Assembly (NCBI RefSeq): GCF_002443255.2
Contig: NW_019211457.1
Span: forward strand, 28,772,220 to 28,836,219
Source of the DNA: Varroa destructor
Lineage: Eukaryota > Arthropoda > Arachnida > Mesostigmata > Varroidae
DNA: 64,000 bases
Direction: 5' to 3'
Position numbers and translations under genes: made by a program. Of the stretch, positions 37,187-51,000 are shown one piece after another. Position 1 is the stretch's first letter; every line of letters starts with the position of its first letter. Under the pieces are notes generated by a model that saw only the letters and a program-made list of their open reading frames with translations, did not search any database and was not told the origin of the DNA.

Positions 37187-40100
37187 GTAAGTCAATTCTC
37201 GCTTCTGGATGGGTCTCAGAAACAATCAGAACGTCATTGAATCCACGTCTAGCTCAATCGGAACAATCTCCTAGTGAAGTTCCAATCTGCTACTTCTTTG
37301 ATCGATATTATTAACACGTTTGCATACACATACAACAAGATTCTGTCTTAACGCCGAAGCCTACACGAACGTTTCTTACCAACATGTGCCATTCATAGGG
37401 ACGAGTTCCTAGTTCGGCGTCGCGACCTTGGCTCGGACAACATTAATAAGTTTCAATCAGTCATAAGCGAGGTATGAACGTATAATCATTCAAATAACTG
37501 TCTTCGAAGCTTTTTTGTGAGAAAAGGCCAGCTGTTTGTCGAGAAGCTAGAAAATGATCGGAGTCATAAGCTTGCCGTTCACTATAACCTCTGCGGTCAT
37601 CACCACTGCTGTGGCTGTTAGTTGAACACGGGCGCGAGGTAAACACGAGACTGGTAAAACTGTGGTAAAACAGATCGCGTCGCTAGGGCTCGCGCAGACG
37701 TCCGCGGTATAAACTATAAGAGCTACACAGAGCGGCGCAGTGGAACCTACGCGAAGGTAACGTAAATCATTCCGGCCTGTAAACTTGAGCAAGTAACACT
37801 AGCCGGCCTACGGCTCCTTACGGAAGTCTGGATACCTGCACAGAAATCGGCTTCTGGAATAAATGCGATAAGCGTGCTATAAGTAAAGAATTACCGCTAT
37901 TGACTGCATCGTCTTAATAGAGCTAATACGCGTCACGTTGATTTTGTTTGATTTTCTTGCTTCGGCAAGTCGGCCAAACAGTATCGCACTATTTGCTCAA
38001 CCCCTCGCCCGCTTAAAAAGCCTAGCAATGTCTCGACACGAGCCATTCCAGGCTAAATCAAAGACCTTATTATCAAATAATACTTTTCGATGTCAATAAT
38101 GACTTACTTACAACCAGTCCGAGTAACCAAGGCTGACTCGACCCCGCCAACGGCTACGGAGCCTTCTGTAGATATTCGTGCCCCGAACCCACTTAGCTCT
38201 TTTTATATTTATTCAGCAATACGATCAAAACCTTGATTAAGGCCACTGGATAGGGTACACTACCTTCATAGGAGGCCGCCGGTTTGTAGCTATCGCAGTT
38301 TGTCGAGTGCACGTCACGACTTGGCACTTGTCGCTCAGCATAAAATGCTTTCCCTATACGTAAAGACCAATCTGATCTGCTTGACTGTAGGATAGCGACT
38401 CATTTCGAACCAATCATACGGACCCATTCGTTAGGTAGGAAGCCTACAATAGTCCAGAGAAAGGTCAGTCTCAACATACGAAACAACGCTAATGTTATCA
38501 TGGCATAGTCGTCAGTGCTGCTCGGTTTCCTAAATATAAAACAGATGAAGCCCCAGTAACGTCAACCGATAACTGCACTCCAATTCGAATTTATGTCATG
38601 TACTATGCCTTGCGTCGACGACAAACTTATTCTACCTCTAGTAATAACCACAATGTTGTTTTTCATTCTTCCGATTTAGGCAAACTATGCAGCGGCTGGC
38701 AAAACCTCGGTTTCTACCGAGACTATCTGAGTGCTCACAAATATACTTCGTGGAAAAGGCAAATTGTGGCCTCCCGAAATAGAATGCGGCACAACATTGT
38801 GTAAAAGCCCTATCTGCAAGTTGGCAGTGGTTTTGACAATATGCTAAATAAAACAGTAGATTCTGTTCGCTGACTTAGTAATCCGCCACAAAATCAATAG
38901 GTCGCCCTATAGATAGATCTATTGATTATTCAGTTTACTGTTATTCTTATTATCACGTTTTTTCTAAATGTAATTGTTTGCCTAGTTCGTCCCTACCCGG
39001 CCTGTATCAGATCGCTGATAGCTCGGCCGAGGGCGTCGTCTCGGCTCTGGCCTAGTGAATGGCAAAATAAAGATGTGAAACCGTGGGCGTTGTCAAGTTG
39101 AACTTAGAACTCTACACGAGTGTGGAGCGGTATCATTGTTTCACATAGGATTTTCGAAAACGATAGGAAATAGCTTCGATCTGATACTGAAGCCGGCCAA
39201 CAGTGCACTCCGTGGCTGTCGGTGTTTTCGTCTTTTCGAACTTCTGCCCAGCCGACGGGTACGACTAATCTCACAAACGTAACCAGTACTTGGATCTAAT
39301 CGATAAATAGCTTTAAAAACATGTAACTCTCAGTGAGCCCCGGTGTATGGATAAATAAAATAAACAACTGAAAAACACCCGGTTCGCAGGCGGCCCGAGA
39401 GGAAAACATGCTAAAGTCAAACATGAAATTAACAATCCTAATGACATTAAAACGTGATCTAATTAAGCCAGCATCCGATCGTCCTACCACCCGCCAGACT
39501 CCGACAACACGTCATACTTTTCCAGATAATAACTTCGAATAATTGTAAGAATGTTTGATTTTTACAGGTAGTAATAACAACAACGATAGCTGTCGTGCCG
39601 GAGTTGTGCGCGCTATAACCCACTATCCTTATAGTTGTCAAGCGTTTCGTATGAATTGTCGTCTAAAAATACAATCTGTATTTCTAAATTACTTGTACTG
39701 AGTAAAGAAATATACCGAATGAAAATTATCTCATTAAGTTGGAAATAATTTATTACCGTTTATCAATGCTGTTCTTTTTGGGGACGGTATAATTGGTAGC
39801 GGTATATACACAACTACTCATTTACTCGATACTATCTGCATCCTCGTCTCATTTCATTGAGTACACGTCATGCTAGTTTTTCTTGTCTTGCTCAGTACTA
39901 ACGGCCACTATTTGTAGTAAACAGATAGGCTATCACATCTCTAGGTACATTCTACAGACCGAGTGATCATACTTAATCTTCTACTTGATCACAAATCTAT
40001 CTTTTTATCTACTCGTTCTGACCTCTCGAAGCAGCTTCACGACTTTTTTTTGTTGTTAACTTATCTCATACTGTTAGAGCGAATTTCTCGTCAACTTACC

Positions 40101-40590
40101 TTGCTATGTTTTCGTCGCTAGTGCGTTATGTAACTTTCATTCTATTAGTTGTGAAAACAAAACTTGCCGACGCTAACTTTCGATGTTTCGTTCTTGACGA
40201 TCTTCCCCTGAATACTTTGTCCTCTCTGACATATGTTAGCAGCGATCTGTGAAAGTTCTTGATAGATTGTTGTTGCTTTTGTACACTTGAACACCATAGT
40301 TTTTCTCCAAAAAAAGTTCCAAAAAACAAAAAAAGCTCTGTTCTGTTAGGCCTAACTGCATTTCACGACACTCGAATATATATATTGTACATCATCATTT
40401 CTGCCTTTTAGCGTGTCTGCCTTTTAGTGTTCCCATTACGCGCATGTTGTACCTGTATTAGCGGATCGCTATGCGTCCCTGTGTAGTATGCATTTGAACC
40501 GACGCTTTTTTCGGGGATTCGTTGTCCTGTAGCCCTGAAACCTGTGCAAAGGCCCCTCTGAGTAGATACCATTCGGTTATCAGAATTTAG
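37187..40590. other. No firm gene; one possible exon at 38.6-38.8 kb
   Basis: At 38598-38804 a 68-codon frame contains an excellent acceptor (CATTCTTCCGATTTAG, ending 38681). After it the frame remains open to a TAA, with KLCSGWQNLGFYRDYL. The rest shows only short frames. Confidence 0.25.
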
Positions 40591-40591
40591 T

Positions 40592-40598
40592 TATAAAG
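40592..40598 (+). promoter_or_regulatory. TATA box upstream of a candidate secreted-protein gene
   Basis: TATAAAG lies 78 bp before the ATG at 40670, consistent with a start near 40625 and a leader of about 45 bases. Confidence 0.35.
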
Positions 40599-40669
40599 AA
40601 CGTGAACGATTTACTGTACTCGAGCTAAAATACGGCTGGTGTTCGATTCATAACATTGGTAGCCTCGTG

Positions 40670-42219
40670 ATGAGCCGCCGCCTACTACTACTACTGATCT
40701 TGCAAATGTGCCGTTGAGTCGGACACACGTTGAAATTTCGCTCTGGCTTATTTAAACGCATTCCACTGGAGAAGGGGTAATTATGGAATATAGAACTAGA
40801 GGATAAAGCTAACACCAGTGAAATGAGGTTTCGATAACGCTTTACATAAATTGCAATATATTACATGCGAGCATTAACTTATGCGTCTGCCATTTTGTTC
40901 TACCTGTTTTGTGTTCATCAGCAGACGAAAGCGGGACCAAGACGTATAACTTCATGGTAAGCCAGCGGGTAGTGGGTTGTACTTTAGGTCGTGGATGCAC
41001 TCCGTTTCTTGCTGAAAACCAGCTGTCTGATGCGATGCTTAACGGTTTAGGGATGGAAAATATGAAGATAACAGGTGTGTATTTACCCATAATATAGTAA
41101 AGTTCTGCTTATCTATAATTATCCATTGCGGTAGATAAGAATCGGCAATGCGTACAAAATATTATAGTATACTGCTAATAGAAAAAGCTCGGTCGGTTGA
41201 ATGCGTGACACCTCAGAACGGTATCACTGTTATCGGTAACCTGTAACCTTCACCTGACAAAGTTTGCCGCCTGCCAAAGTTTGCACCAGATCGTTTGAAC
41301 AAAGGAACTTTGTACTCTCGTCCAGTGCCGTATTTCGAATAACAATAGAATGTTAATAGAAGACAGTTTATTTTATCGCTGTTAATTTGGAAAGTTGTAA
41401 GTGGCTTAGACCGTTCAGATCTCATCGATGCTCTTCCCCTAGCCGGTTTTTTGCAATGATATTTCCGTGCAGTTCTAGACGCCGCGCATTGTTGTCGTTG
41501 TCAGCGTTGTTGCTGTGTGGTTTCGGCCATTTAGGGCCGCTGATAGAATCACTATACTTCGTTCGACGGGTTGTTTGCATTCACCTTTTTATACTACAGA
41601 GTATAAAGAACAGAGCGTGCTTAACTGACTGGCGCAGGGTCGAGCCTTTCCGACGCAACCCACATCTAACGCTATAGCGATACTGCTCTAATCTGTTGTT
41701 GCATACTCGGCTAAAGATACTTATATTCGCAGAGTACAATGTGTACTACTGTAATTTGTTGCGGATCATTTACCTTTACTAATATAATTAATAATAACAA
41801 CGATAGTAGGCGTCATCATTCTCGTACAACAATCACAATCCGCTCCTTGACCCTCCTTTCCCCCCGATAGAACTCCACCACCGCCCCATCTGCGATGCGA
41901 CCCAACTGATTAAAAAAAATATACATTTCCTATGTATACATATACTGTCACTGTGTTATATAAATATTAGCAACATCTTTACTTCCCAGTTTTCATCTGG
42001 ATATCTCAATGTTTTGGAATGTTGCCTTCTAAGGCCATCGTCGTACCTGTTGTATTGTGTAGCTACTTAGGACAGCAAATTTTTTCGATGCCAAAAACGG
42101 AGAATTCCTTTTCCTTTGTCCACTACAGCTGGACTGACATTGATATCGCGCAAGATCTACGAACGTACATTTATACAAACATTATGAAACGCAATGGCAC
42201 GAGGTATTACGATCACTAA
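40670..42219 (+). CDS. Candidate three-exon secreted or membrane protein, unknown family
   Basis: Exon 1 (40670-40712) begins with a signal-peptide-like MSRRLLLLLILQMC and ends at an unusual donor (GTTGAG) in phase 1. Exon 2 (40922-41074) has excellent sites: acceptor TTTTGTGTTCATCAG, donor ATAACAG|GTGTGT. It keeps phase and encodes 50 codons including VVGCTLGRGCTPFLAENQLS. Exon 3 is best placed at 41990-42219, after CTTTACTTCCCAG in matching phase 1. It has a hydrophobic segment (SKAIVVPVVLCSYLGQQ), then WTDIDIAQDLRTYIYTNIMK, and ends in TAA. An alternative third exon is 41535-41677, also in phase. Exon 2 is the firmest part. The gene is tail-to-tail with the sulfotransferase gene. Splicing onto a third exon and any membrane role are inference. 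Confidence 0.38.
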
Positions 42220-42874
42220 TGCCATAGCGCCGCTAATTTCTTCTCACCGAAACTTATTTTTAACGATTTTTTTACGTTATTATGGTGAAATGGAATAGAT
42301 GGCTATAAAAACGATTCATTCGTATTATCTATTGCATGCTGCACTAATTGTCAATTACAAGGAGACTTAACAATTATTTTTAATAGATTACTTGCTGTGT
42401 TATTTGCTGAAGGCCTGTTTATGCCTGTTCGTTGAACCTTCTATGGCTTTATCTTTGCTATATAGTGTGCTACATATATATACCCGTCTCAGGTCGAAAA
42501 TTTCTCAATGCCTCTGCTGGTCTTCAATGGATGTTTGGTGATCTCAAATTATTTTTGCCATTATCTAGGCACAGACATATGAGGCTCTTCATCTTCTAAT
42601 CAACACGCCTGGTTGTGATGAATTCGCACAATTTTTCTAAGATCTTAACACAGAAGTTCCTAGTTTAACATACCACTACCCCGAAACCCAGTCGTATGAT
42701 ATTTGGATATCGAATTTCCTCTGGATCCTAAGCAGGCCAGAAATCAAGGACATGTACGTCTGTCAAGACAATGTATAGATACAGCCAGGTTGCGGGTTCT
42801 AAGCAACAGACTTGGAAAGATGGTACCTTCAATTCGAAACAAGTTAGGATCGCATCATTAGTGAGAGACTCCTC

Positions 42875-42880
42875 TTTAAT
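42875..42880 (-). terminator. Possible polyadenylation signal (ATTAAA)
   Basis: ATTAAA on the minus strand, about 250 bases after the sulfotransferase stop codon. It is the nearest common variant signal I could see; no AATAAA was found closer. Confidence 0.25.
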
Positions 42881-43131
42881 CCACATGCCCTGTGTATGTA
42901 TCGCATTTGGAGAGGGATTTTGTATCACATGTCATTTCTTACGGTCATCCTATACACATGAGATCGTCTGTCTTTCTCTGCCGTAGAAACGTTTTCTTAT
43001 GCTCACAACGATGTCGCACAGACATCACAGTGTGAAGTCTTCCTCCTTTCGTCTAAGGCCCTCTTCCTCAGAGCAGCCACTCACACCTGATTTCACCCTA
43101 AGCGCACTTTGTAATGGGGATTGTATTTCGA

Positions 43132-46100
43132 CTAAAGATGCCGCTTTATAAGGGTATTTCCGGTCACTTTGGTAAGATTGTAATTGATGTACGATTGCTT
43201 CTCGCGTAGCAGCGCTATATAGGCGAGTTCCTCTCGAAGCATCCGCTGACATTCAGGATCGGCGCCGTCTTTTTCCTCGAAGTACATCACCTTAGAACAG
43301 AATAGTGCATGTTCATAGATAGTAAATATCACATGTGTTTTGCGAACTAGTATTAAAAAAGTTTTGCTAGCAATTCCTCAGCGTAAACGTCCTCAGTGTA
43401 TTTCACTAGAAGGAACAACACGTGTTAGGACAGCTTTGAAGCTTTTGTACTTTCACGGAGACAGTTGCTAACGAACTAGGTTGCCGATTAAGTCGGCTTG
43501 GTAAGTATCTACGTTAGATGGTACTGTTTCTTGAAGCCTCATAAATTTTAACCCGAGGGCCTACGAATCTTATGGCGCCTGGAGAACAAACTGGAAATTC
43601 AACAGTTAACTTTTGATTTTTTTCTATCCCAGGTATCGAAACAGGCTCATGAAGCTAAACGCAGGCAAGTTCAACGAAATCGCCAAGCTCCGCCAGGCCA
43701 CTCGAATTGTAGACTATATATATACAACATATGGCTAAAACATTGGAATTTATATTCAGTGTTGGATTAATTTTTACAATAACTCCGTAGATACGAACGT
43801 ACCTTTTTGGAATAGATGTGCATCCGTTTCGCGGTCTCCTCGTTGTCTACTTTTTTCACGTCCTCGACGCACTCTTCAAACCAGTATTTGGATCGCGTAT
43901 CCAATAACGCTTTTTCATCAGCCATACGCTGCGCTCCAAATCGTTTTACTTTTTCCGTTAACTTGGCGTTGAAGTAATCATAACTGTGACAAGAGCGCCA
44001 TAATTCAAACGTGTCAATATTTGTACGCATCAGGAAGACTACCGCATAGATTCCACTGAGCAAGACCAAAAAGGTATTTGAAAAGATATGACCTTACAGT
44101 GCCGCCTCGAAGACTGTCCAAAGACAATTACTAGTCTCGAAGAGACGAGAGAAGATGGCAAAAAATGCGCATTCCATGTTCAATGATATCTCAGCTTACA
44201 TTCGTTGGTCCGCGGCGTTAAGCGTCCGAAGGGTGTTGACGTCACGTGGCGTGAGTTGTTCTTCGCTCTTCTTGAATAACGTCGATCGAGCGTTCTTTTT
44301 AAACAAGACCACGTCGTCTACATCCCAACATAGCAGGTACCTACCAATTTTTTGGCAAATAGAATAGGTACATACAGCCTGTAATAAGCCATGTTATTTT
44401 CAAAGACTCGGGCCAATACTTCAGCTAACTTCAACGAACTTCAGTGTATTATACACGCAATCCACAGTTTTGAGAGCCAGCCGTCCGAAGCAATGCTTCG
44501 CGGCAGTACTGTGCATAAAAAACGAAGTATATACTTATCCTATTAGTCTTTAGTCCCCTGATATATGACCAAAGCTATTTCAACTGGGATAAACAGGGTC
44601 TTGACTATAGCACTAAGTACAAACATAACAGGGATGACTCACAAATCAGATTTTTCACAGGTAATTTCTCTATAACATCATTAGGCTAATGTATAAGTGC
44701 GGTATTCTCAACAAACCTGAGCAAAACGAGTGATTCTGACATTCTCTCAGCTATGAGCACAAGGTCGAATGTTTCTTCTAGACGTTGTATGAACTGATCA
44801 ACGGCGACCGTATTGCGGAAGGCATTAACCGGTAAACCCAAATCAAAGGCCATTTGATTCAGTCCGAACTTATTGTAACGTCGATTGCGATGAATCGGGT
44901 CTAATGGGTCAGGATGATGTTGCACCAGATCCTGGAGAGATACTAAAATTGAGCGATAAATTCAAATTAGGGTGCCATTCTACCAGAAGCATTGCCCCAT
45001 TGTACATCAACCGCTGCTATCATTCATTTGCGACGACCCTTCGCTCCGATTCATTGAAGCTACGCTATCTAGTTGGGGAAGAAGTTATGTTATTATATAT
45101 ATGTATATATATATATATATATGAATATATATAATCAGACAAATGTGCGTGTGGCGGTGCAGTTAGCTTCGTACTTACGTTTGTACGCGGTGTGAAGATC
45201 ATAATACGAATACATCGAACCGAAGAGACCCACTGGATCTCTTAGAATGGTAATATAGATAGTGTCTGTCGGCATCACCTTTCGGACTTCACCATGATGG
45301 AACCTCGTATGTGACGCGAATATACTGCGCAAAGACAAGAAAACAAGCCATCTACGTTAGTTTCGACTGTTTCATCAACCAACGCTGATACGGTAACCTC
45401 CACTTACCCACACATCTTGATTCCACAAGGTGCCTGTCAAAAAGTAAGGTAAACTTTTTTTCATGGAATCAAGCAAGTTACGACACACCGATCGAACAGC
45501 CATTGAAATTTCTCGAGGTAGTCAGTGAACGTATCAATCACACCAAATGCGTCAATGCCTATTCATATCTGTCACAAGGATAACTACTACGCAATCAACA
45601 TAATGAGATAATAAGGCCAGTGTATTATCTGTCTGTGTTAACGCACAGGCCACGCTTCGGGTCCGCAATGATACATTAAGATTATTAAGGACCAGAGTTT
45701 GCTGGCGTTTTTGTTTGTTTCGCTGGGTGAATACGTGCAAGAATTGGTTAAAAATTGATTTTTGACCGGAACAAATTTATCTTATGTCTACTTATGACCT
45801 TACCTATTCATCTTATGGCCACAATAGTGCATCGTTACTTATGATAAGTTCTAAGCTGTCGTTTCAGCCAGTAGGGTGATAGGGCCATAGGGTAAATGAC
45901 GTGGGTCCTAATCGGCCTGATCAACATAAATCGACATTTCACTTTCGACACACTTGTGTTGAATGTAATAGCCACCGACGCACTGCGGCCTGACGCAGGT
46001 CAACCGTCAAGGCCCGTCACGAGCTCTTTAATCAAACGATGAGCTCTTTCAAAGTACGTAATCTGGAATGGACCGTTCATTCAAGCGTGCGATTTATATT

Positions 46101-47983
46101 CAACGCATTCGCGACCTGCCAACTTAGGTATAAATACATATTTTACTTTTAGAGTTATATTTAGCTAAAACTGAACATTTCTCGTCCCCTTTTCGCGCTG
46201 TCGTAACCATTTTCGACGGTGGATAAGTGAACTGATCGAACAGAGGAACGGAAGTACCTTCCAATTGTCATTAAAGGCAATTTTCAAGCCGTGTCCTTCC
46301 TAACATTTTGTCGGCCTCGCGGCCCCTTCCCCATGCATAAGTTTATGTGGACGGCTAATGCCCCCTACGTGTCGACATGCTAAGCAGGACATATCCACCC
46401 ACTATCCTTCACAGGTTTTGCCAAACAGACCAGACCAGACCAGACCGGACTTGCTAACGTAGTACAAGTGAGAGTAGCTAAAATGAACACATTTTTTTCT
46501 TAAAGCGGCGTTGTCGCAGCTACGGTCCGTTCGTGGCGCGTGCCGTACGAGGAGCGCGGGGAGTATCTGACTCTGTTTTATCGGCCCACACCCAACGGTC
46601 CCCTGACGATGAATAGCCGGTGAACGTGTTGAAGGCTTTAAGCTGGCGAAACACCAAAAACATCGAAATACTAGTTGTCATGAGGTACGATGTTAGTATA
46701 GGATATTAGTTTAGTGCAGGCAGTAGGGGTTTAACTAACAGGACGGGCCAGCAAGAAGCGCTGAGAAAACTAGACATAGATACTTATGCACTCTGGACCT
46801 TAAGTGCATGACTGTACTTTACTATATGCTGTCACTGCCAATGAAGTCGGCAGCGTTGCCACTGCTGCGACTGGACATATTGGCAATAGAACAAAATAAA
46901 ACGTAGTGAATGTTTGTAAGCAGCGCCAATACACGATAAAGATTCGTGTCAGGCATCTGGCCAGAGAGGAAGAGAGAAAAAAGCTACTATGGCCTAGTCA
47001 GTGTGGGCCCAACGCGTGGACATTTTCCGTATGTGGAACAGCCTCTATTTGTGTCAGAGGAGTGGAAGGCCATTATCTGCTCGGTCGTTAAAGGCAGACC
47101 GAGTCACACACCCAGTCTGGCATACAGCCTCGAATAAGGGCCACTACAACGTCATGATTTAGCCGCTAATCGAGCATGCAGCTCGTACCGTCTGTATAGC
47201 GATTCAGAGTTGCTACCTGTACCGCTGCTGCTGAGGTGTCTCTAACTTTAACGCAAAACTCGCACAGTGCTCGTGTGACAGCAATAGGAAAAATGGTGGT
47301 GCCTCCGTGTTAGCTGGTCGTGGAACAGGTAAAGCGTAGAAACGGGAGTTAGTTTGTGCATATGTTCAGCTTTAGTAGACGTGGCTTCGGTAATCGAGCC
47401 CCTGCATTGGCACTGCACAGTCCTGTGCCGTCTAATCGAATCAGAACGCCACTCGCATAGTTGCGTAGCCGAAAAAAATGATGAGGCGTAAGAGCAAAAG
47501 TGATCATCCACGAACGACGTAGAGCGACAGTGAGCAGCTGCAGGTGGTAATCAGAAGAAGTGTTAATTATTTGAGTGGATCCTCTACGAGCCGTAGCTAC
47601 AGAAAAAGGCAAGACGCGTTGAGGGGGGTGAGACGAACTGGCGAGCTCAGCCCGCGAACGGAGGCGAAGAAAGAACGAGGACTAGGATAAATGCACTGGG
47701 TAGGATGGCCATCCGTGGAAAAAATTGGAAATTGACTGACTCAAAATAGTCACTCAGAATTGAGAATTCAGATATAGATTACAAAGCCGAGGAGGCGAAA
47801 CAACCGAGAACCATATGCCTTCCAAAAAACATATGTACGGGGTGGATCATTTCAAAGTCTGAGGGTCCTTATTTAATATCTGCTAAAATAACAAGAGTGT
47901 AAAAGGTAGTAAAAATACGCGTAAAAATTTTCCGTGAAAATTATAGAAATTTCAAGTGATATTTCTCAAAAGATGTTTGCCCC

Positions 47984-48023
<40 letters not shown>

Positions 48024-51000
48024 CTCCGGTGGTGATATTCCGAAGCGAAGAGGACGATGTCTTCCTCAGAGTTTTTTCAGGCATAATCCGGCCATCAAGC
48101 TCTCTTCATACAATGTCCTGTAACGCTTATCCAAATTGACACCAACAGAATATGTTTGAACTCGGCCAAGCTACAGATCTACGAGACTCAGAGAATCGCA
48201 GTGGGCGAGGTTTTTGTTCCGACGCACCGGTCTGTTCTCTACCGCTGTAATTGGGCAAGAGGCTGACCTAGAAATGAGTCGGCTTCCGGCGGTGCTCATG
48301 CAAATTCACAGCAGAACATTTTTACTTTTTGTTTTACTCAACTACCCATCTCCAGTGATCAGCAAACACTAGATTAGAGCATTATATATAGTGAACTGGC
48401 TAGAAACAATAGGCTGCAGTACACTAAGAACATCAGAGGAAGGGTTTGGATTTTTCTCTAGTAATGTATTTACACCTATAAAGGCGAGTCACATAAAAAG
48501 TACTTAATTATTATGCACATGCAGCATGGTACCACGAAGGTACCACCTTGAACAGGCGAAAGAAAAAATGAGTTGGTAAACAGGAATGCCTTTATTGGTT
48601 ACGAAATAATAAAAAGGAGCAATAAGTTAAGGAAATTACTGACGAACAACTTAAAAACGAGCTAATTTAATTTATCTTGAATAAATTCTCTAGACGCACG
48701 TTGTTCTCTTATACTATATAAACTCCCTGAAAAAAAGGTGCTATATCGAGTCTACAAGAAAAACAACGAGCAACTAGATTTCACAACGCCGTATCCCCAT
48801 CTACGGGAGTAAGACATGATACAATGATAATATTCGTAAGCGAAGGCGTCACGGACCAAGCCAACAGTCTATCATATCCGTGTTACGATGACGAACTTAG
48901 CAGCTTTAGAGGTAACGGGAAAAGCGGGATGTTACCGCTTGCGTTGCAATACTCACTCACTTGCCAACGCTCCCCGTCACGTTTCGCAATGGTTAGCGCC
49001 GCGGTGTGAAAAGCCCAAGCATAAAGTCCGTCGCCTTTGTTCCGCCAAGATTTCTCAAAAATTTTGACTGCCTCACTGCATCATCACTACGAGAAGTTCT
49101 GTGATTCCATTTAAGTGAATACCGGCGCATGTCAGAAACAAACTCACGAGTACATATGTCCGCGTTGATGAGTTCGGGTCAACTACAACGTATGATTGTG
49201 GCTGTATACCGAAAGCCGAGTTTGGACGAGTGTGACCCGTTTTTTCTTCATACTGAAAGACTATCGATTTCAATCAGCGAAATTCTTCTATCTTGGGCGA
49301 AAATTTTGAAAAACTCCTCGACGCAAAAATCGACTGACGGCAATACTGCACGGAGAACCGCGACTCGTAAGAAAGGGGTAGGCTTTTACTGCATTCAGAC
49401 GTCCTTCGATACTCGTACAGAGTTCGGTGTGGTTTCACTGGCTGAACGCCGTATGGGCGCACTCTCTACATACGTAGCCTGCGAGCTGGCTCTAGATATG
49501 TAGGCTAGTCTCGTCATCTGCTTCCTCTGATCCAGACGAATGCAGATCGAGGTAAGATGGTACACCGATGCGGAACTGAGATCGAATATAGATAAATGTC
49601 GTTCATTTGTTTCTATACTGACTCAAACGAATTCAAATAGGTCTGGTGCGATTTTCTCCGACTCGACTAGCTTGCTTGGCCGATTTCCCAAGACTTGAGC
49701 TGTGAATGGTAGAATGGAGATGGGGGGCCTTCAGATCCTAAGTGCTGATCCTATTTTAGCTGGCTCAATTCCTTCGTAGTGATCGAACGGTGCGCGTTCA
49801 TGTACATTACAGGTTTATGGCATTGTTTCGTAGCAACACAAGTACGAGCCTTAGTTTCATAATGCACGTAGTCAACCGCATAATGCGATGTGGCACTTGA
49901 TGTTTCAATTCAATGATCCATTTATCAAAATGCTAGGCCAGCAAGGGGGACCGTGGCGCGTGCTTTGCGTGAAGTCGTAACCTAGATTCTATCTGAGTAT
50001 CCTACTAGGATCGCTGCGCCGTCTTTTCAGGCCCCTTGGCCGAGCAGGCTCTGTTCGAGTCCACAGTACCCATGGCAACGATCAAGGAGGAAACCGGGCG
50101 CTTTTAAAGTAGGGAAATATGGTGTGGGCACTTGATGACATTTTGTGTTACTTTATCGTTTCAAGTGGCTTAGAACACTTTCTTCTTTCCCATCTCCATC
50201 CTAATGACAGTTAAGAATGAAGAACAAAAACGTCAAATTAAGGTGTGCCTAAGAGGAGTGGCTATAGTTGGCAATACATTTTACGCAAGGGGATCTTCTA
50301 TACTAAAACGCCTGATGTTTACTGTGGGATAATGTTAGATGTTAATAAAACTCGATGCATTGCAGTGCGAAATCATAAGTAGGCGTTCAATTCAAGCTAT
50401 CTGCAAGGTGAAACAAAGAAAAGTAGCTTATCTTACCTGTAGACAATCGGTTGACGCGTGTGTGTAGTCTCCATCTGCAGCATAGACCGGTTAAAAAAAG
50501 CTGGATGCCCGAAGTAGTTTGCATTTGTCAACGGCAAAGCTATTGTGAGATTGTGTTTGTCCCCGTAACTGAGATTCAAATCGAAGAGCAACAATACAGA
50601 CAATGTCACAGGAAACATTCATGCATCAGACTAAACTCTGCCTTGACTAAGACATTTACTACTAAGCTGAACTCTGTTAACAGAGGAACGAGTAACAAAA
50701 GTCTCTATTGAGATTAGGTCACTTTAAGTATTGTGTTATATTATATATCTTATATTGAAGTGATTTCTTTATGGCTGGCTGCATTTCATTGAGCGAACAC
50801 TTCTGCCAGACTCGGAGAAGCAATGAAATGTCAAATCTGAATTTATGGCGCAGGCAGCTGTCGCCATATTATTTCGAAGTTCGGCTTCTCTTTGTATTAT
50901 AAATGTGAGCTAGAAAAGCGGATATACTTTATCTTTTCAGGCGTACGTCGTAGTTGGGATGCAGTGTTTAGCTGCTGCATGCAGGACTAGCCAGCCAAAC

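Larger units (their letters stand above)
45325..50436. other. Large sulfotransferase intron (5.1 kb)
   Basis: Contains an AT microsatellite (47988-48017), a CAGAC pentamer repeat (46426-46450), a tRNA-like fragment (50037-50062) and a 124-codon ATG-started plus-strand frame at 49129-49503 of unknown meaning. No nested gene is convincing. Confidence 0.5.

Noticed and set aside
38399..38440. B-box-like GGTTCGAA on the minus strand as a tRNA
   Set aside because: No A-box at suitable spacing and no cloverleaf pairing.
49129..49503. 124-codon ATG-started plus frame inside a sulfotransferase intron
   Set aside because: No recognisable domain, no promoter and no splice support; frames this long are expected occasionally in 64 kb.
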